DNA of 40,699 nucleotides from an uncultured Eubacterium sp. (GCF_937958975.1 NZ_CALGRE010000058.1:1-40699), one strand, 5' to 3'. Positions 8,959-18,091 are shown, counted from the stretch's first letter. The notes: generated by a model not told the origin, from the sequence alone. Numbers and translations are program-made.

Positions 8959-9606
8959 TTATTCTTTTATTTCCTGAATAATTCGGCTTGTTCCCAGCCT
9001 TTCTGCGCCAAGTTCAATAAACTTTGCAGCCTCTTTTACTGAGCCTATACCACCTGCTGCTTTAATTTTAGTATTGTTTGAAATGTTTTTAACAAGTGTT
9101 TTAACATCCTCAAAAGTTGCACCGCCAACAGAAAATCCTGTAGATGTTTTAATATAATCTGCTTTAGACATGGAAACAACTTCAGACATTCTGACTTTCT
9201 CATCCTCTGTCAAAAGACATGTCTCAACGATTACTTTGAGCAGCCTGCCGTGACATGCATCCTTCACTTTATTGATTTCACTAAACACAGCATCATAATT
9301 GCCTTCCTTTACCCAGCCTAAATTGATAACCATATCTATCTCTGACGCACCGTTTTCTACTGCCTCCGCTGCCTCAGCACACTTTATGGCAGTCGTATTG
9401 TAACCGTTTGGAAATCCAATAACAGTACATATGGGAAGTTTTCCCTCCACATATTCTGCTGCCCTCTTTACAAAAGATGGCGGAATACAGACAGATGCGG
9501 TTTTATATTGCATTCCCTCATCACATAATTTCTGAATCTGCTGCCATGTTGCACCCGGATTTAACTGTGTATGGTCTACTCTTTCTAATATTTCTTTTAT
9601 CTCCAT
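8959..9606 (-). CDS. deoC: Deoxyribose-phosphate aldolase
   Basis: 215 residues, the usual length for a class I DERA. The enzyme reversibly splits 2-deoxyribose-5-phosphate into glyceraldehyde-3-phosphate and acetaldehyde in cytoplasmic deoxynucleoside catabolism. Visible active-site elements are the Schiff-base lysine in YIKTSTGFS (about K153), the aspartate in EIDMVIN (about D91) and the second lysine in KIKAAGGIGS (about K182). The start lies 2 bases after the typA stop codon, so the two genes are almost certainly cotranscribed and perhaps translationally coupled. No other nucleoside-catabolism genes (deoB, deoD, pdp) are near, so the typA link looks like a positional rather than a pathway association. 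Confidence 0.96.
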   Translation of the reverse strand: MEIKEILERVDHTQLNPGATWQQIQKLCDEGMQYKTASVCIPPSFVKRAAEYVEGKLPICTVIGFPNGYNTTAIKCAEAAEAVENGASEIDMVINLGWVKEGNYDAVFSEINKVKDACHGRLLKVIVETCLLTEDEKVRMSEVVSMSKADYIKTSTGFSVGGATFEDVKTLVKNISNNTKIKAAGGIGSVKEAAKFIELGAERLGTSRIIQEIKE

Positions 9607-9608
9607 AA

Positions 9609-11441
9609 TTAACTATTCTGCTTTCTTATATTTGCTCTCTTTCTAAGCGTCGGGTCAAGTATCTTCTTTCTGATTCTCAAGCTCTCCGGTGTAATCTCTA
9701 ACAATTCATCGGTATCGATATATTCCAATGCCTGTTCCAGGCTTAATTCTCTCTTTGGAACCAATCGTAAAGCTTCGTCTGAGCTTGATGTTCTCGTATT
9801 TGAGAGATGTTTTGTCTTGCAGACATTAACTTCAATATCTTCCGCTCTTCCTGTCTGACCTACAATCATTCCTGAATAAACCTTCTCTCCCGGTCCAATA
9901 AATAAGGTTCCTCTCTCCTGCGCATTGTAGAGACCATAGGTAATTGCTTCTCCTGCCTCAAAAGCAATTAGAGAGCCCTGTTTTCTGTACTGAATTTCTC
10001 CCTTAAAAGGACCGTAATCATCAAATACAGTGTTGATAATTCCATTTCCCTTAGTGTCTGTAAGGAACTGACCCCGATACCCAATCAGTCCACGGGAAGG
10101 AATAGAAAACTCAAGTCTTGTATAACCATCTCCCGTTGGAGCCATTCCCTGCAACTCACCTTTTCTGTTACTTAATTTTTCGATAATTGCCCCTGAAAAT
10201 TCATCCGGCACATCAATATAACAAAGTTCCATAGGCTCTAATTTCTTACCGCGTTCGTCTTCCTTGTAAATAACCTCAGCCTTACTTACAGCAAACTCAT
10301 AACCTTCACGTCTCATATTTTCAATCAATACAGATAAGTGAAGTTCACCACGACCGGATACTTTAAATGCATTCATATCCCCGGTCTCTTCTACTCTAAG
10401 TGATACATCTGTATTTAACTCTCTCATCAATCTGTCTCTGATATGACGCGATGTCACAAACTTTCCTTCCTGACCTGCCAAAGGACTATCATTTACCATA
10501 AAATTCATAGATATTGTCGGGTCAGAAATTTTCTGGAACGGAATTGGCTTCGGATTTTCCACAGAACATATCGTATCTCCGATACTGATATCCGCAATAC
10601 CTGAAATAGCCACAATAGCTCCCACTGTAGCCTCTGTCACTTCTTTCTTATCCAATCCTTCAAATTCATAAAGCTTGCTAATTTTTACCCTCTTTGTATT
10701 TTCCGGGTCATGATAGTTTACCAGGGTTACATCCTGATTTACTTTAATCGTTCCATTATCTACCTTGCCAACACCGATACGGCCAACATATTCATTATAA
10801 TCGATTGTACTGATAAGTACCTGTGTATCCTCATCCGGATTGCCCTCGGGAGCCGGAATATAATCTATTATTGTCTCAAATAATGGTTTCATATCCACAT
10901 CTTCATCATCCATGTCAAGTTTTGCAAACCCCTGTTTTGCAGATGCAAAAACAAAAGGACATTCCAACTGTTCTTCGTTTGCATCTAATTCAATAAATAA
11001 TTCAAGGACTTCATCTATCACAGCATCCGGTCTTGCTTCCGGTCTGTCAATCTTATTGATGCAGACAATTACAGGAAGGCTCAACTCTAATGCTTTCTTT
11101 AACACAAATCTTGTCTGAGGCATAGCACCTTCAAATGCATCCACTACGAGAATTACACCGTTTACCATTTTCAATACACGTTCAACTTCTCCGCCAAAAT
11201 CGGCATGTCCCGGAGTATCGATAATATTAATCTTTGTATCTTTATAAGTAACTGCCGTGTTCTTAGATAAGATAGTAATTCCTCTCTCCCGCTCCAAATC
11301 ATTGGAATCCATAACACGTTCTGCCACTTCCTGATTTTCTCTAAAAACACCACTCTGTTTTAAAAGTTCGTCAACCAATGTTGTTTTTCCATGGTCGACA
11401 TGGGCAATAATGGCAATATTTCTAACATCTTCTCTTATCAT
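9609..11441 (-). CDS. typA: Ribosome-associated translational GTPase TypA/BipA
   Basis: 610 residues, typical length. The GTPase domain has G1 AHVDHGKTTL (about 14-23), the switch I region with RERGITILSKNTAV, G3 DTPGHADFGG and G4 NKIDRPEARPD. EF-G-like beta-barrel and alpha/beta domains follow, then the BipA-specific C-terminal domain (GLIGYRGQFLTDTKGNGI, LFIGPGEKVYSGMIVGQ). BipA binds the 70S ribosome and assists 50S assembly and growth under stress. The start MIREDVRNIAIIAHVDHGKT is the family's usual N-terminus; its Shine-Dalgarno AAGGAG is about 13 bases away, longer than optimal. First gene of the typA-deoC operon. Confidence 0.97.
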   Translation of the reverse strand: MIREDVRNIAIIAHVDHGKTTLVDELLKQSGVFRENQEVAERVMDSNDLERERGITILSKNTAVTYKDTKINIIDTPGHADFGGEVERVLKMVNGVILVVDAFEGAMPQTRFVLKKALELSLPVIVCINKIDRPEARPDAVIDEVLELFIELDANEEQLECPFVFASAKQGFAKLDMDDEDVDMKPLFETIIDYIPAPEGNPDEDTQVLISTIDYNEYVGRIGVGKVDNGTIKVNQDVTLVNYHDPENTKRVKISKLYEFEGLDKKEVTEATVGAIVAISGIADISIGDTICSVENPKPIPFQKISDPTISMNFMVNDSPLAGQEGKFVTSRHIRDRLMRELNTDVSLRVEETGDMNAFKVSGRGELHLSVLIENMRREGYEFAVSKAEVIYKEDERGKKLEPMELCYIDVPDEFSGAIIEKLSNRKGELQGMAPTGDGYTRLEFSIPSRGLIGYRGQFLTDTKGNGIINTVFDDYGPFKGEIQYRKQGSLIAFEAGEAITYGLYNAQERGTLFIGPGEKVYSGMIVGQTGRAEDIEVNVCKTKHLSNTRTSSSDEALRLVPKRELSLEQALEYIDTDELLEITPESLRIRKKILDPTLRKRANIRKQNS

Positions 11442-11486
11442 GATATCTCTATATCTCCTTTGGTTATTACAAATTCATCCTTACGC

Positions 11487-11514
11487 ATTGTATCACAATA
11501 TAATTTTTTTTCAA
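11487..11514 (-). promoter_or_regulatory. Promoter of typA-deoC
   Basis: Minus-strand TTGAAA (11509-11514), 16-base spacer, TACAAT (11487-11492), in the short gap between the YigZ-family gene and typA. Confidence 0.5.
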
Positions 11515-11517
11515 TAT

Positions 11518-12153
11518 CTACTTATTTATAATAGGTTCTCCGTAATCAATTTCTGTCACGTCACTCCACACCGCCTGATTACTTGTCACATCTACTATAT
11601 TGTTTTTAAAATTAGCAAAATCTTCCTTTTTCATTTCTATAGAAAGTTTTACACCTGCACCATACTCTTCCTGTGCCTTTATGTTGAACTGTCCCATAAT
11701 ATACTTTATTTTTCCAATGCTGTTATAATCCGTCTCCACTGTAAACGCTACACCCGAACACACCCGCATTACCTGTGCATTTTTTAACCCCTCTTTTGAT
11801 GACAAACCATACGCTCTGACAAGTCCGCCTGTGCCAAGCAGCGTTCCTCCAAAATATCTGGTTACAACAATTAATGTATTATGAATGTTTCCATTTATTA
11901 ACACCTCTAAAATGGGTTTCCCTGCAGTTCCCTGCGGCTCCCCGTCATCACTGAATCTCTGGATTTCGTTGTTTCTTCCTATTACAAAAGCAAAACAATT
12001 ATGTCTCGCATCCCAATACTGTTTTTTTATTAATTCAATATTAAAAAGAGCTTCCTCCTCAGTCTCCACAGGAATAACATGTGCTATAAACCTAGACTTT
12101 TTTTCTACAATCTCACCCTCGCCGCTTTTGCTCACAATAAAAAATTCATTCAT
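11518..12153 (-). CDS. yigZ: YigZ/IMPACT-family protein
   Basis: 211 residues. The N-terminal UPF0029/IMPACT domain (about 1-125) has the family signatures EKKSRFIAHVIPVETEEEA, DARHNCFAFVIG, FSDDGEPQGTAGKPILEVL and VTRYFGGTLLGTGGLVRAY; a C-terminal alpha/beta domain (DUF1949-like) follows. In eukaryotes IMPACT restrains GCN2 signalling. The bacterial YigZ role is not settled, with suggestions of translation or RNA association based on fold, so no reaction is claimed. The gene is divergent from the penicillin-binding protein gene and sits just upstream of typA on the same strand, from which it is separated by a promoter candidate. The gene name is given by family resemblance (yvyE in Bacillus). 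Confidence 0.93.
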   Translation of the reverse strand: MNEFFIVSKSGEGEIVEKKSRFIAHVIPVETEEEALFNIELIKKQYWDARHNCFAFVIGRNNEIQRFSDDGEPQGTAGKPILEVLINGNIHNTLIVVTRYFGGTLLGTGGLVRAYGLSSKEGLKNAQVMRVCSGVAFTVETDYNSIGKIKYIMGQFNIKAQEEYGAGVKLSIEMKKEDFANFKNNIVDVTSNQAVWSDVTEIDYGEPIINK

Positions 12154-12254
12154 ATGTATTCACCTCTCCAATACTATAACACAATTATAATATGGAATGA
12201 AGAATGAACTTTTCATAGGGCGACATTTTTCCCCTTTATTAAATCATATCCTTT

Positions 12255-12263
12255 TGCTATAAT
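12255..12263 (+). promoter_or_regulatory. Extended -10 promoter of the penicillin-binding protein gene
   Basis: TGC immediately before a consensus TATAAT (12258-12263) forms an extended -10; the -35 region (TTTATT, 17 bases upstream) is weak, which is usual for this class. The start codon is 38 bases downstream. Confidence 0.5.
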
Positions 12264-12300
12264 AATTGTAATCATTTTTCGAAGAATAGGAGATTATATA

Positions 12301-14859
12301 ATGAATTTCGGATATAAGGAGACGATGACCAAACAAAAAGACTTAGTTTCCGTACAAAAAAAAGTAATGTCTAAGTCTCTTGTTTCAGTTTTGAAAATAT
12401 TTCTATATATAATGTTACTTCTTATTTTAACAATTGGCTTTCTGCTGCTCGGTATTGTACACGGAATTATCAAAAGCGCACCTTCCATAGATGACGTATC
12501 GATTGTTCCTTCCTCTTACTCGACAACAGTATTTGATGCCAATAATAAGGAGATTGCCAAACTTATTACCAGTGGTTCTAACCGTATAAAAGTTTCACTG
12601 GACCAGGTTCCAACACATCTCAGATGGGCATTTGTCGACACCGAAGACGCCAGATTCTATGACCATAACGGTATCGATATTCAGGGTATTGGACGAGCTG
12701 CCTTTATTGCAGCCACTACATTACATGCATCAGAGGGAGCCAGCACAATAACACAGCAGGTATTAAAAAATAATGTATTTACAGACTGGACGTCTGAAAA
12801 TTCATTTATGTCTTCTCTTAAGAGAAAAATTCAGGAACAATATCTGGCAGTGCAGTTAGAGAAAGTAACTTCAAAAGAAACAATTTTAGAGACATACCTA
12901 AACACCATTAATCTGGGAGCAAACACCTTAGGGGTACAGGCAGCATCTCTGAGATACTTTAACAAGGACGTGAGTAAAATTACAATTTCCGAAGCCGGAG
13001 TTATCGCAGCAATCACTTCCAGCCCTGAGGTATACAACCCTATCACGAATCCGGAAAAGAATGCCAAGAAACGCGAAAAGGTTTTAAGCAATATGCGCGA
13101 TGCAAATCATATCACACAAAAGGAATATGATGAAGCTATGGCTGATGATGTGTATGCCCGCATTCAGAAAGTAAACAATAAATTAGAAAAGAAAAATGAT
13201 AAAGTTTATTCTTACTTTGTGGACGAAGTTGTCAAACAGGTAATGGATGATTTACAAAAAACAAAGGGATACACTTATAATCAGGCTTATAATGCTGTAT
13301 ACAGCGGCGGCTTAAAAATTTATACAACACAGGACTCTCAAATCCAGAAAATTTGTGATAATGAATTATCCAACGAAGAAAATTATCCTTATCCTATCAG
13401 TTATTCCATCAATTGGGCATGGTCAGTACAAAATCCCGATGGAACGGTAGATAATTTTGATGAGAGTGATATATTGAATTATCACAAAAATTCTCTTGGA
13501 GAATCAAAGTTTAAACTAATTTTTTCTTCCAAAGATATTGCAAAACAGTGTGTCAAAGATTATAAAAAACACCTTAAGAAAAAATATTATAAAAAAGGGT
13601 TAAAAGAGGAAGACGGATATACCCAATACGAGACTCTCTACTATAATCCACAGCCACAAGCTTCATTTACGGTAATGGACCAGACTACAGGATATGTAAA
13701 AGCGATTGTTGGTGGGCGCGGTAAGAAAAATGTTAGTTTGTCTTTAAACAGAGCAACAAACTCTAAAAGACAGCCGGGTTCTACATTTAAAGTTTTATCC
13801 ACATATGCACCTGCTATTGACACAATGGGATATACTCTGACTACTACTATTGTTGATGAACCATATAGTTATAGCAGCGGCCGACCTGTTGAAAACTGGA
13901 ATCATACCTATAAAGGTACCGTAACCGTAAAACAGGCAATTGCCCAATCAATGAATGTATGCGCAGTAAAAACTCTTACTGCCATTACACCTCAGCTTGG
14001 TTATGACTATCTGTTAAATTTTGGTATTACTACATTGGTAGATAACCGTGTGGAAAAAGACGGTTCCATTTCTTCGGATATTAATCAGCCTCTTGCGTTA
14101 GGCGGCATTACCGACGGTGTAACAAATCTGGAAATGACCGCGGCTTATGCATCGATTGCAAATACCGGAAAATATACAAAACCTGTATTTTACTCGCAGG
14201 TTATCGACAGTAACGGACGTATCATTTTAGATAATACAACACCAAATACCAAAACTATTTTAAAGGATTCCACAGCTTATCTTTTGACACAGGCTATGAT
14301 AAGTGTCGTAAAAGAGGGAACCGGTACTCCTTGTCAGCTTGCAAATGGTATGCCGTCAGCCGGAAAGACCGGTACGACTTCCAGCGCCTACGATTTATGG
14401 TTCTGCGGTTATACTCCATACCTTACAGCCTCAATCTGGACCGGGTATGATGAGAACACCGCTCTGACGGGAAGCCAGAATTATCATGAAAAAATTTGGG
14501 CAAAAGTAATGAACCAGATAAATGAAGTTAAAAAATATAAAGCCAAAGATTTTGCTACCGGAGAGAGTGTCAAGAAATATACAATTTGTGATTCCTCAGG
14601 AAAGGTTGCAATTAAGGGTGTTTGTCCAAAGACACACAAAGAATATTTTGTCAAAGGCAGTGAACCTGATAAATGCAGCTGGCATTCCGCTTATAATAAC
14701 AATTATGATACTAAGGAAGATAGCACAACAAAAGCTGGAAATGCCGAAACAGAAAAAGAAACCGACAAAGATACTTTTTCTAAAAAGAAATCACCAAAAG
14801 ATAAGGAAGATGGAGATGATAATGGTTCACCGGCCACAGCTAAACCGGAAGAAGATTAA
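12301..14859 (+). CDS. Class A penicillin-binding protein (transglycosylase/transpeptidase)
   Basis: 852 residues; the start follows TAGGAG at good spacing. One N-terminal membrane anchor (about 28-54). The GT51 transglycosylase domain shows TEDARFYDHNGIDIQGIGRA (catalytic glutamate about E115) and GASTITQQVLKN. The transpeptidase domain shows the active-site serine in GSTFK (S494-K497), SMN (550-552) and KTGTT (689-693). It polymerises lipid II into glycan strands and cross-links the stem peptides outside the membrane. After the enzyme domain, residues after about 770 form a low-complexity K/E/D-rich, probably disordered tail, common in clostridial PBP1 homologues. The insert between about 365 and 445, before the transpeptidase core, is typical of this subfamily. 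Monocistronic, flanked by an upstream promoter and downstream tandem terminators. Confidence 0.96.
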   Translation: MNFGYKETMTKQKDLVSVQKKVMSKSLVSVLKIFLYIMLLLILTIGFLLLGIVHGIIKSAPSIDDVSIVPSSYSTTVFDANNKEIAKLITSGSNRIKVSLDQVPTHLRWAFVDTEDARFYDHNGIDIQGIGRAAFIAATTLHASEGASTITQQVLKNNVFTDWTSENSFMSSLKRKIQEQYLAVQLEKVTSKETILETYLNTINLGANTLGVQAASLRYFNKDVSKITISEAGVIAAITSSPEVYNPITNPEKNAKKREKVLSNMRDANHITQKEYDEAMADDVYARIQKVNNKLEKKNDKVYSYFVDEVVKQVMDDLQKTKGYTYNQAYNAVYSGGLKIYTTQDSQIQKICDNELSNEENYPYPISYSINWAWSVQNPDGTVDNFDESDILNYHKNSLGESKFKLIFSSKDIAKQCVKDYKKHLKKKYYKKGLKEEDGYTQYETLYYNPQPQASFTVMDQTTGYVKAIVGGRGKKNVSLSLNRATNSKRQPGSTFKVLSTYAPAIDTMGYTLTTTIVDEPYSYSSGRPVENWNHTYKGTVTVKQAIAQSMNVCAVKTLTAITPQLGYDYLLNFGITTLVDNRVEKDGSISSDINQPLALGGITDGVTNLEMTAAYASIANTGKYTKPVFYSQVIDSNGRIILDNTTPNTKTILKDSTAYLLTQAMISVVKEGTGTPCQLANGMPSAGKTGTTSSAYDLWFCGYTPYLTASIWTGYDENTALTGSQNYHEKIWAKVMNQINEVKKYKAKDFATGESVKKYTICDSSGKVAIKGVCPKTHKEYFVKGSEPDKCSWHSAYNNNYDTKEDSTTKAGNAETEKETDKDTFSKKKSPKDKEDGDDNGSPATAKPEED

Positions 14860-14878
14860 TTAATTTAGAAAATACAAG

Positions 14879-14936
14879 AAACAGCCGACATTATTTTGTC
14901 GACTGTTTTTTGTATGCGGCTATTGCCGCTGTTTTT
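14879..14936 (+). terminator. Two tandem terminators after the penicillin-binding protein gene
   Basis: First hairpin CAGCCGACA/TGTCGACTG (one mismatch) with a T6 run (to about 14911). Second hairpin GCGGC-TATT-GCCGC (14916-14929) followed by TGTTTTT. Together they separate this gene from convergent gdhA. Confidence 0.8.
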
Positions 14937-14956
14937 GATTATTTTAAAGTTTATAA

Positions 14957-16291
14957 TTAAACAATTCCCTGAGCTGTCATAGCTTCAGCAACTTTTTCAA
15001 ATCCGGCAATGTTAGCACCTACAACGTAGTCGCCTTCAAAACCATATCTCTTAGCTGCATCGTCAATATTATGATAAATATTTACCATGATATTCTTTAA
15101 TTTAGCGTCAACTTCTTCGAATGTCCATGAAAGTCTCTCTGAATTCTGTGACATTTCAAGAGCTGATGTGGCAACACCACCTGCATTTGCAGCCTTACCA
15201 CCGACAAACCATACACCGTTTTCCTGTAAATACTTTGTAGCATCAATTGTTGTAGGCATGTTTGCTCCCTCGCAGACACATTTACATCCGTTTGCCACTA
15301 ACTGTTTTGCATCATCGAGATGTAATTCATTCTGTGTAGCACATGGAAGAGCGATATCACACTTAACCTGCCATACTCCACGACCCTCATGATATTCAGC
15401 TGATGGTCTTGCAGCAGCATACTCTGTAAGTCTTGCTCTCTTAACTTCCTTAACTTCTTTCAAAAGTTCTACATCGATTCCTTCTGAATCATAAATCCAA
15501 CCTGTTGAATCGGAGCATGTCACACACTTAGCACCCATCTGATGTGCTTTCTGAATAGCATAGATAGCAACATTACCAGCACCTGATACAACTACTGTCT
15601 TGCCTTCCATAGATTCACCATGGCACTTAATTAATTCTTCTGTTAAATAAAGTAATCCATAGCCTGTAGCTTCTGTTCTTGCTAAAGAACCACCGTATGT
15701 AAGTCCTTTACCTGTAAGAACCCCTTCGTATACGCCACGGATTCTCTTGTACTGACCGAACATATAACCGATTTCTCTGGCACCTGTTCCGATATCACCG
15801 GCAGGAACGTCTGTATCAGCCCCAATATATTTGCAAAGCTCTGTCATAAAGCTCTGGCAGAATGCCATAACTTCTCTGTCTGATTTTCCCTTAGGGTCGA
15901 AATCAGAACCACCTTTACCACCACCAATTGGAAGTCCTGTTAAAGAATTTTTGAAAATCTGCTCAAATCCAAGGAATTTAATAATACCAAGGTTAACTGA
16001 TGGATGAAGTCTTAAACCACCCTTGTAAGGTCCGATTGCTGAATTAAACTGTACTCTGTAACCTGTGTTAACCTGTACCTGACCCTTGTCATCCACCCAA
16101 GGAACTCTGAACTTGAACTGTCTTTCCGGCTCGCAGATTCTTTCAAGTAAAGCTTCCTTTTTAAATTTTTCCTCGTTCTTTTCAATTACAGGTCTAAGTG
16201 ACTCTAACACTTCATCAACTGCCTGTAAAAATTCTGGCTCGCTGGCATTTTTTTCATGAACCTTTGCCAACACCTCGTCTACATATGACAT
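14957..16291 (-). CDS. gdhA: Glutamate dehydrogenase, probably NADP-type
   Basis: 444 residues from the ATG at 16289-16291; AAGGAGG about 8 bases upstream supports this start over an in-frame ATG 14 codons earlier. It interconverts glutamate with 2-oxoglutarate and ammonia. Motifs: substrate-binding GPYKGGLRLHPSVN, catalytic-lysine region LPIGGGKGGSDFDPKG, and a Rossmann nucleotide site VVVSGAGNVAIYAIQKA. Length and the RFKFRVPWVDD-type N-terminus match the hexameric ~50 kDa bacterial enzymes; NADP versus NAD preference cannot be proved by reading. It is transcribed alone from a promoter about 160 bases upstream, giving an unusually long structured leader. In gut Clostridia this enzyme is a major ammonia-assimilation and redox protein. 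Confidence 0.96.
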   Translation of the reverse strand: MSYVDEVLAKVHEKNASEPEFLQAVDEVLESLRPVIEKNEEKFKKEALLERICEPERQFKFRVPWVDDKGQVQVNTGYRVQFNSAIGPYKGGLRLHPSVNLGIIKFLGFEQIFKNSLTGLPIGGGKGGSDFDPKGKSDREVMAFCQSFMTELCKYIGADTDVPAGDIGTGAREIGYMFGQYKRIRGVYEGVLTGKGLTYGGSLARTEATGYGLLYLTEELIKCHGESMEGKTVVVSGAGNVAIYAIQKAHQMGAKCVTCSDSTGWIYDSEGIDVELLKEVKEVKRARLTEYAAARPSAEYHEGRGVWQVKCDIALPCATQNELHLDDAKQLVANGCKCVCEGANMPTTIDATKYLQENGVWFVGGKAANAGGVATSALEMSQNSERLSWTFEEVDAKLKNIMVNIYHNIDDAAKRYGFEGDYVVGANIAGFEKVAEAMTAQGIV

Positions 16292-16450
16292 TCTGTAGTC
16301 CTCCTTCTTAAATATAATTTTACTTAATCTCATGTGCCGCGTATAATCATATACGCCTCTCTAATTAACGTCTCATCTTAGACGCCTAAGCCTCTCATAC
16401 ATAAGACTAACCTACATATTTTTCAATGCTCTAAAATTGCAGCACATTCA
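16292..16450 (-). other. Long structured 5' leader of gdhA
   Basis: About 158 untranslated bases between the predicted transcription start and the gdhA ATG. It contains a perfect 7-bp hairpin GCGTATA/TATACGC with a 4-base loop (16339-16356). A second region can form alternative hairpins from ACGTCT...AGACGC (16368-16384) or CTTAG...CTAAG. No T-run follows either, so it is not an obvious intrinsic attenuator. I do not recognise a known riboswitch class. Confidence 0.45.
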
Positions 16451-16456
16451 ATTAAA

Positions 16457-16485
16457 ATTATATTATAAAAGATTAATTTTATCAA
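16457..16485 (-). promoter_or_regulatory. Promoter of gdhA
   Basis: Minus-strand TTGATA (16480-16485), 17-base spacer, TATAAT (16457-16462, perfect -10). An AT-rich tandem repeat lies directly upstream of the -35. Confidence 0.65.
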
Positions 16486-16547
16486 GCATTTGTGTTTTTT
16501 AACTTAATTAAATAAGGCATTTTGTGTTTTTTCTTTAATAAATTAAG
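16486..16547. repeat. Tandem 31-bp imperfect repeat upstream of the gdhA -35 box
   Basis: Two directly adjacent 31-base copies (16486-16516 and 16517-16547), both starting GCATTT, continuing GTGTTTTTT and ending in a TTAA-containing AT block with AAG. The repeat abuts the -35 hexamer, so it could serve as duplicated UP elements or activator sites. Confidence 0.6.
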
Positions 16548-16610
16548 TTCTCATGAAATTTTGTAAATTTTGGCATTCTATTTTTTATATTTATGCATAT
16601 TTTTTGCATT

Positions 16611-16964
16611 TTATTGCATTTTTGATTTAAAAATTAAAGATGCTAAATATCCAAAAATCAGTGCTCCTGAAATTCCAACTGCACTGGAGGTAAAACCACC
16701 TTTAAACAGTCCCAACACTCCGCCTTCTTCTATTGCCTTCATCATACCCTTCCATAAATTATTTCCAAAACCAAGAAGCGGAACGGTAGCCCCACATCCT
16801 GCCCAGTCTGAAAACGGCTGATATAGTCCTATTGCACCAAGGACGACGCCGAGACATACCAGACCAACCATAATTCTTCCAGGTGTCAATTTTGTTTTAT
16901 CAATAAAAATCTGAACGATTGCACATATCACACCGCCGACCAAAAAACTTTTTATAAAAATCAT
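16611..16964 (-). CDS. spoVAE: Stage V sporulation protein AE
   Basis: 117 residues, the usual size of the SpoVAEb-type subunit. It is a small integral membrane protein with about four hydrophobic segments; family motifs are PGRIMVGLVCLGVVLGAIGL, GCGATVPLLGFGNNLWKG and GGFTSSAVGISGALIFGYL. SpoVA proteins form the inner-spore-membrane channel that loads Ca-dipicolinate into the forespore and releases it during germination. It starts 19 bases after the spoVAD stop codon, so the two form an operon. No spoVAF or gerA follows; the next gene upstream of its end is gdhA, and only AT-rich DNA lies between. Confidence 0.93.
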   Translation of the reverse strand: MIFIKSFLVGGVICAIVQIFIDKTKLTPGRIMVGLVCLGVVLGAIGLYQPFSDWAGCGATVPLLGFGNNLWKGMMKAIEEGGVLGLFKGGFTSSAVGISGALIFGYLASLIFKSKMQ

Positions 16965-16983
16965 ATTTCCCCTCTTTTCTTAA

Positions 16984-17991
16984 CTATACCTCTATCTGCA
17001 CGCAATGTGCAATTCCCGGAACACTGTTTCCCTCGTTAAAACTTACCGGTGACATCAGCGCTCCTGTTGGAATAAATAATATTCTCTTAAATGCTTTTTT
17101 CTTTAACTGTTTAAATACATAGCCCGTCAGAACAGTTGCCGCACATCCGCATCCACTTCCACCTGCATGGGTATCCTGCGTGCTTGCATCAAACATCTCT
17201 ATTCCACAATCCATATGAACTTTTGATATATCATATCCCTTTTCTTTTAATAAATCAAAAAGAATTGTTTTACCTACAATTCCCAAATCGCCTGTTATAA
17301 TTTTATCATAATCATTTGGTGAAGAATTAAAATCTTTAAAATGCTGATAAATCACATCTGCCGCCGCCGGCGCCATACACGCCCCCATATTCTGAGCATC
17401 TTTCACACCATAATCTACAATTTTGCCCGTTGTTATTCCTGTAATTTTTGCAAATCCTTTGCCCATTCCTACAATCACTGCGCCACACCCTGTTACTGTC
17501 CATGTAGCTGCATAAGGTCGCTGATTACCATAAGCTAAAGGAAATCGGAATTGTCTCTCCGCACTGGCAAAATGACTTGATGCTATAGCAATAACATTTT
17601 CTGCGTTTCCTGCCTCTACGGTCATTGCCGCGATACTTAAAGCTTCTCCTATCGTGGAGCATGCGCCATACAAACCAAAAAACGGAATTTCAAACTCTAA
17701 AATTCCAAACGTAGTAGCGATTAACTGCCCTAATAAATCTCCCGCAAAAATATATCTAATATCTTCTTTATTAAGATTTGATTTAAATAAAACTTTCTGA
17801 ATTGCCTCTTTTTGTAATAAACTCTCAGCTTCCTCCCATGTATCCATTCCCAACATCGGATCCTGCTCCACTACATCAAATAGTTTTCCAAGAGGTCCCT
17901 CTCCTTCTTTTTGCCCGACTATCGATGCTCCCTCAATGATATTTGGAGGATTATCGAACACTACGCTTTGTCTTCCTAACATTCTCCCCAT
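16984..17991 (-). CDS. spoVAD: Stage V sporulation protein AD
   Basis: 335 residues, full family length. SpoVAD has a thiolase/ketoacyl-synthase-like fold and binds dipicolinic acid at the inner spore membrane. Family motifs seen: RQSVVFDNPPNIIEGASIVG near the N-terminus, FGLYGACSTIGEALSIAA with the cysteine at the thiolase-like nucleophile position, FRFPLAYGNQRPYAATWTVTG, GDLGIVGKTILFDLL and HAGGSGCGCAATVLTGY. The ATG has GAGGTGATTTTGTC in front. Unlike in Bacillus, it is not contiguous with spoVAC: an opposite-strand putP and a strong terminator intervene, and it has its own sigma-G-like promoter candidate (18026-18054). Confidence 0.96.
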   Translation of the reverse strand: MGRMLGRQSVVFDNPPNIIEGASIVGQKEGEGPLGKLFDVVEQDPMLGMDTWEEAESLLQKEAIQKVLFKSNLNKEDIRYIFAGDLLGQLIATTFGILEFEIPFFGLYGACSTIGEALSIAAMTVEAGNAENVIAIASSHFASAERQFRFPLAYGNQRPYAATWTVTGCGAVIVGMGKGFAKITGITTGKIVDYGVKDAQNMGACMAPAAADVIYQHFKDFNSSPNDYDKIITGDLGIVGKTILFDLLKEKGYDISKVHMDCGIEMFDASTQDTHAGGSGCGCAATVLTGYVFKQLKKKAFKRILFIPTGALMSPVSFNEGNSVPGIAHCVQIEV

Positions 17992-18025
17992 GACAAAATC
18001 ACCTCATTTCTATTTTTTCACTATT

Positions 18026-18054
18026 TAATATTTCCTCTTTATTCATAAATATTC
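18026..18054 (-). promoter_or_regulatory. Candidate sigma-G promoter of spoVAD-spoVAE
   Basis: On the minus strand GAATA (18050-18054) fits the sigma-G -35 pattern GHATR. After a 17-base spacer AATATTA (18026-18032) matches CATNHTA except at its first base. It lies 35 bases before the spoVAD start. Spore-lumen expression of spoVA genes is sigma-G dependent in Bacillus; the site here is inferred. Confidence 0.45.
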
Positions 18055-18062
18055 ATTTTCCC

Positions 18063-18091
18063 TTGCCTAAAGCAACGATTTTATATAAAAT
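18063..18091 (+). promoter_or_regulatory. Promoter of putP
   Basis: TTGCCT (18063-18068), a 17-base spacer and TAAAAT (18086-18091), 38 bases before the putP ATG. It is divergent from the spoVAD promoter candidate; the two sites do not overlap but are only about 10 bases apart. Confidence 0.5.

Noticed and set aside
14522..14863. 113-codon frame overlapping the 3' end of the penicillin-binding protein gene
   Set aside because: Lysine-rich frame arising from the A-rich disordered tail; no ribosome binding site and the main frame has clear domain motifs.
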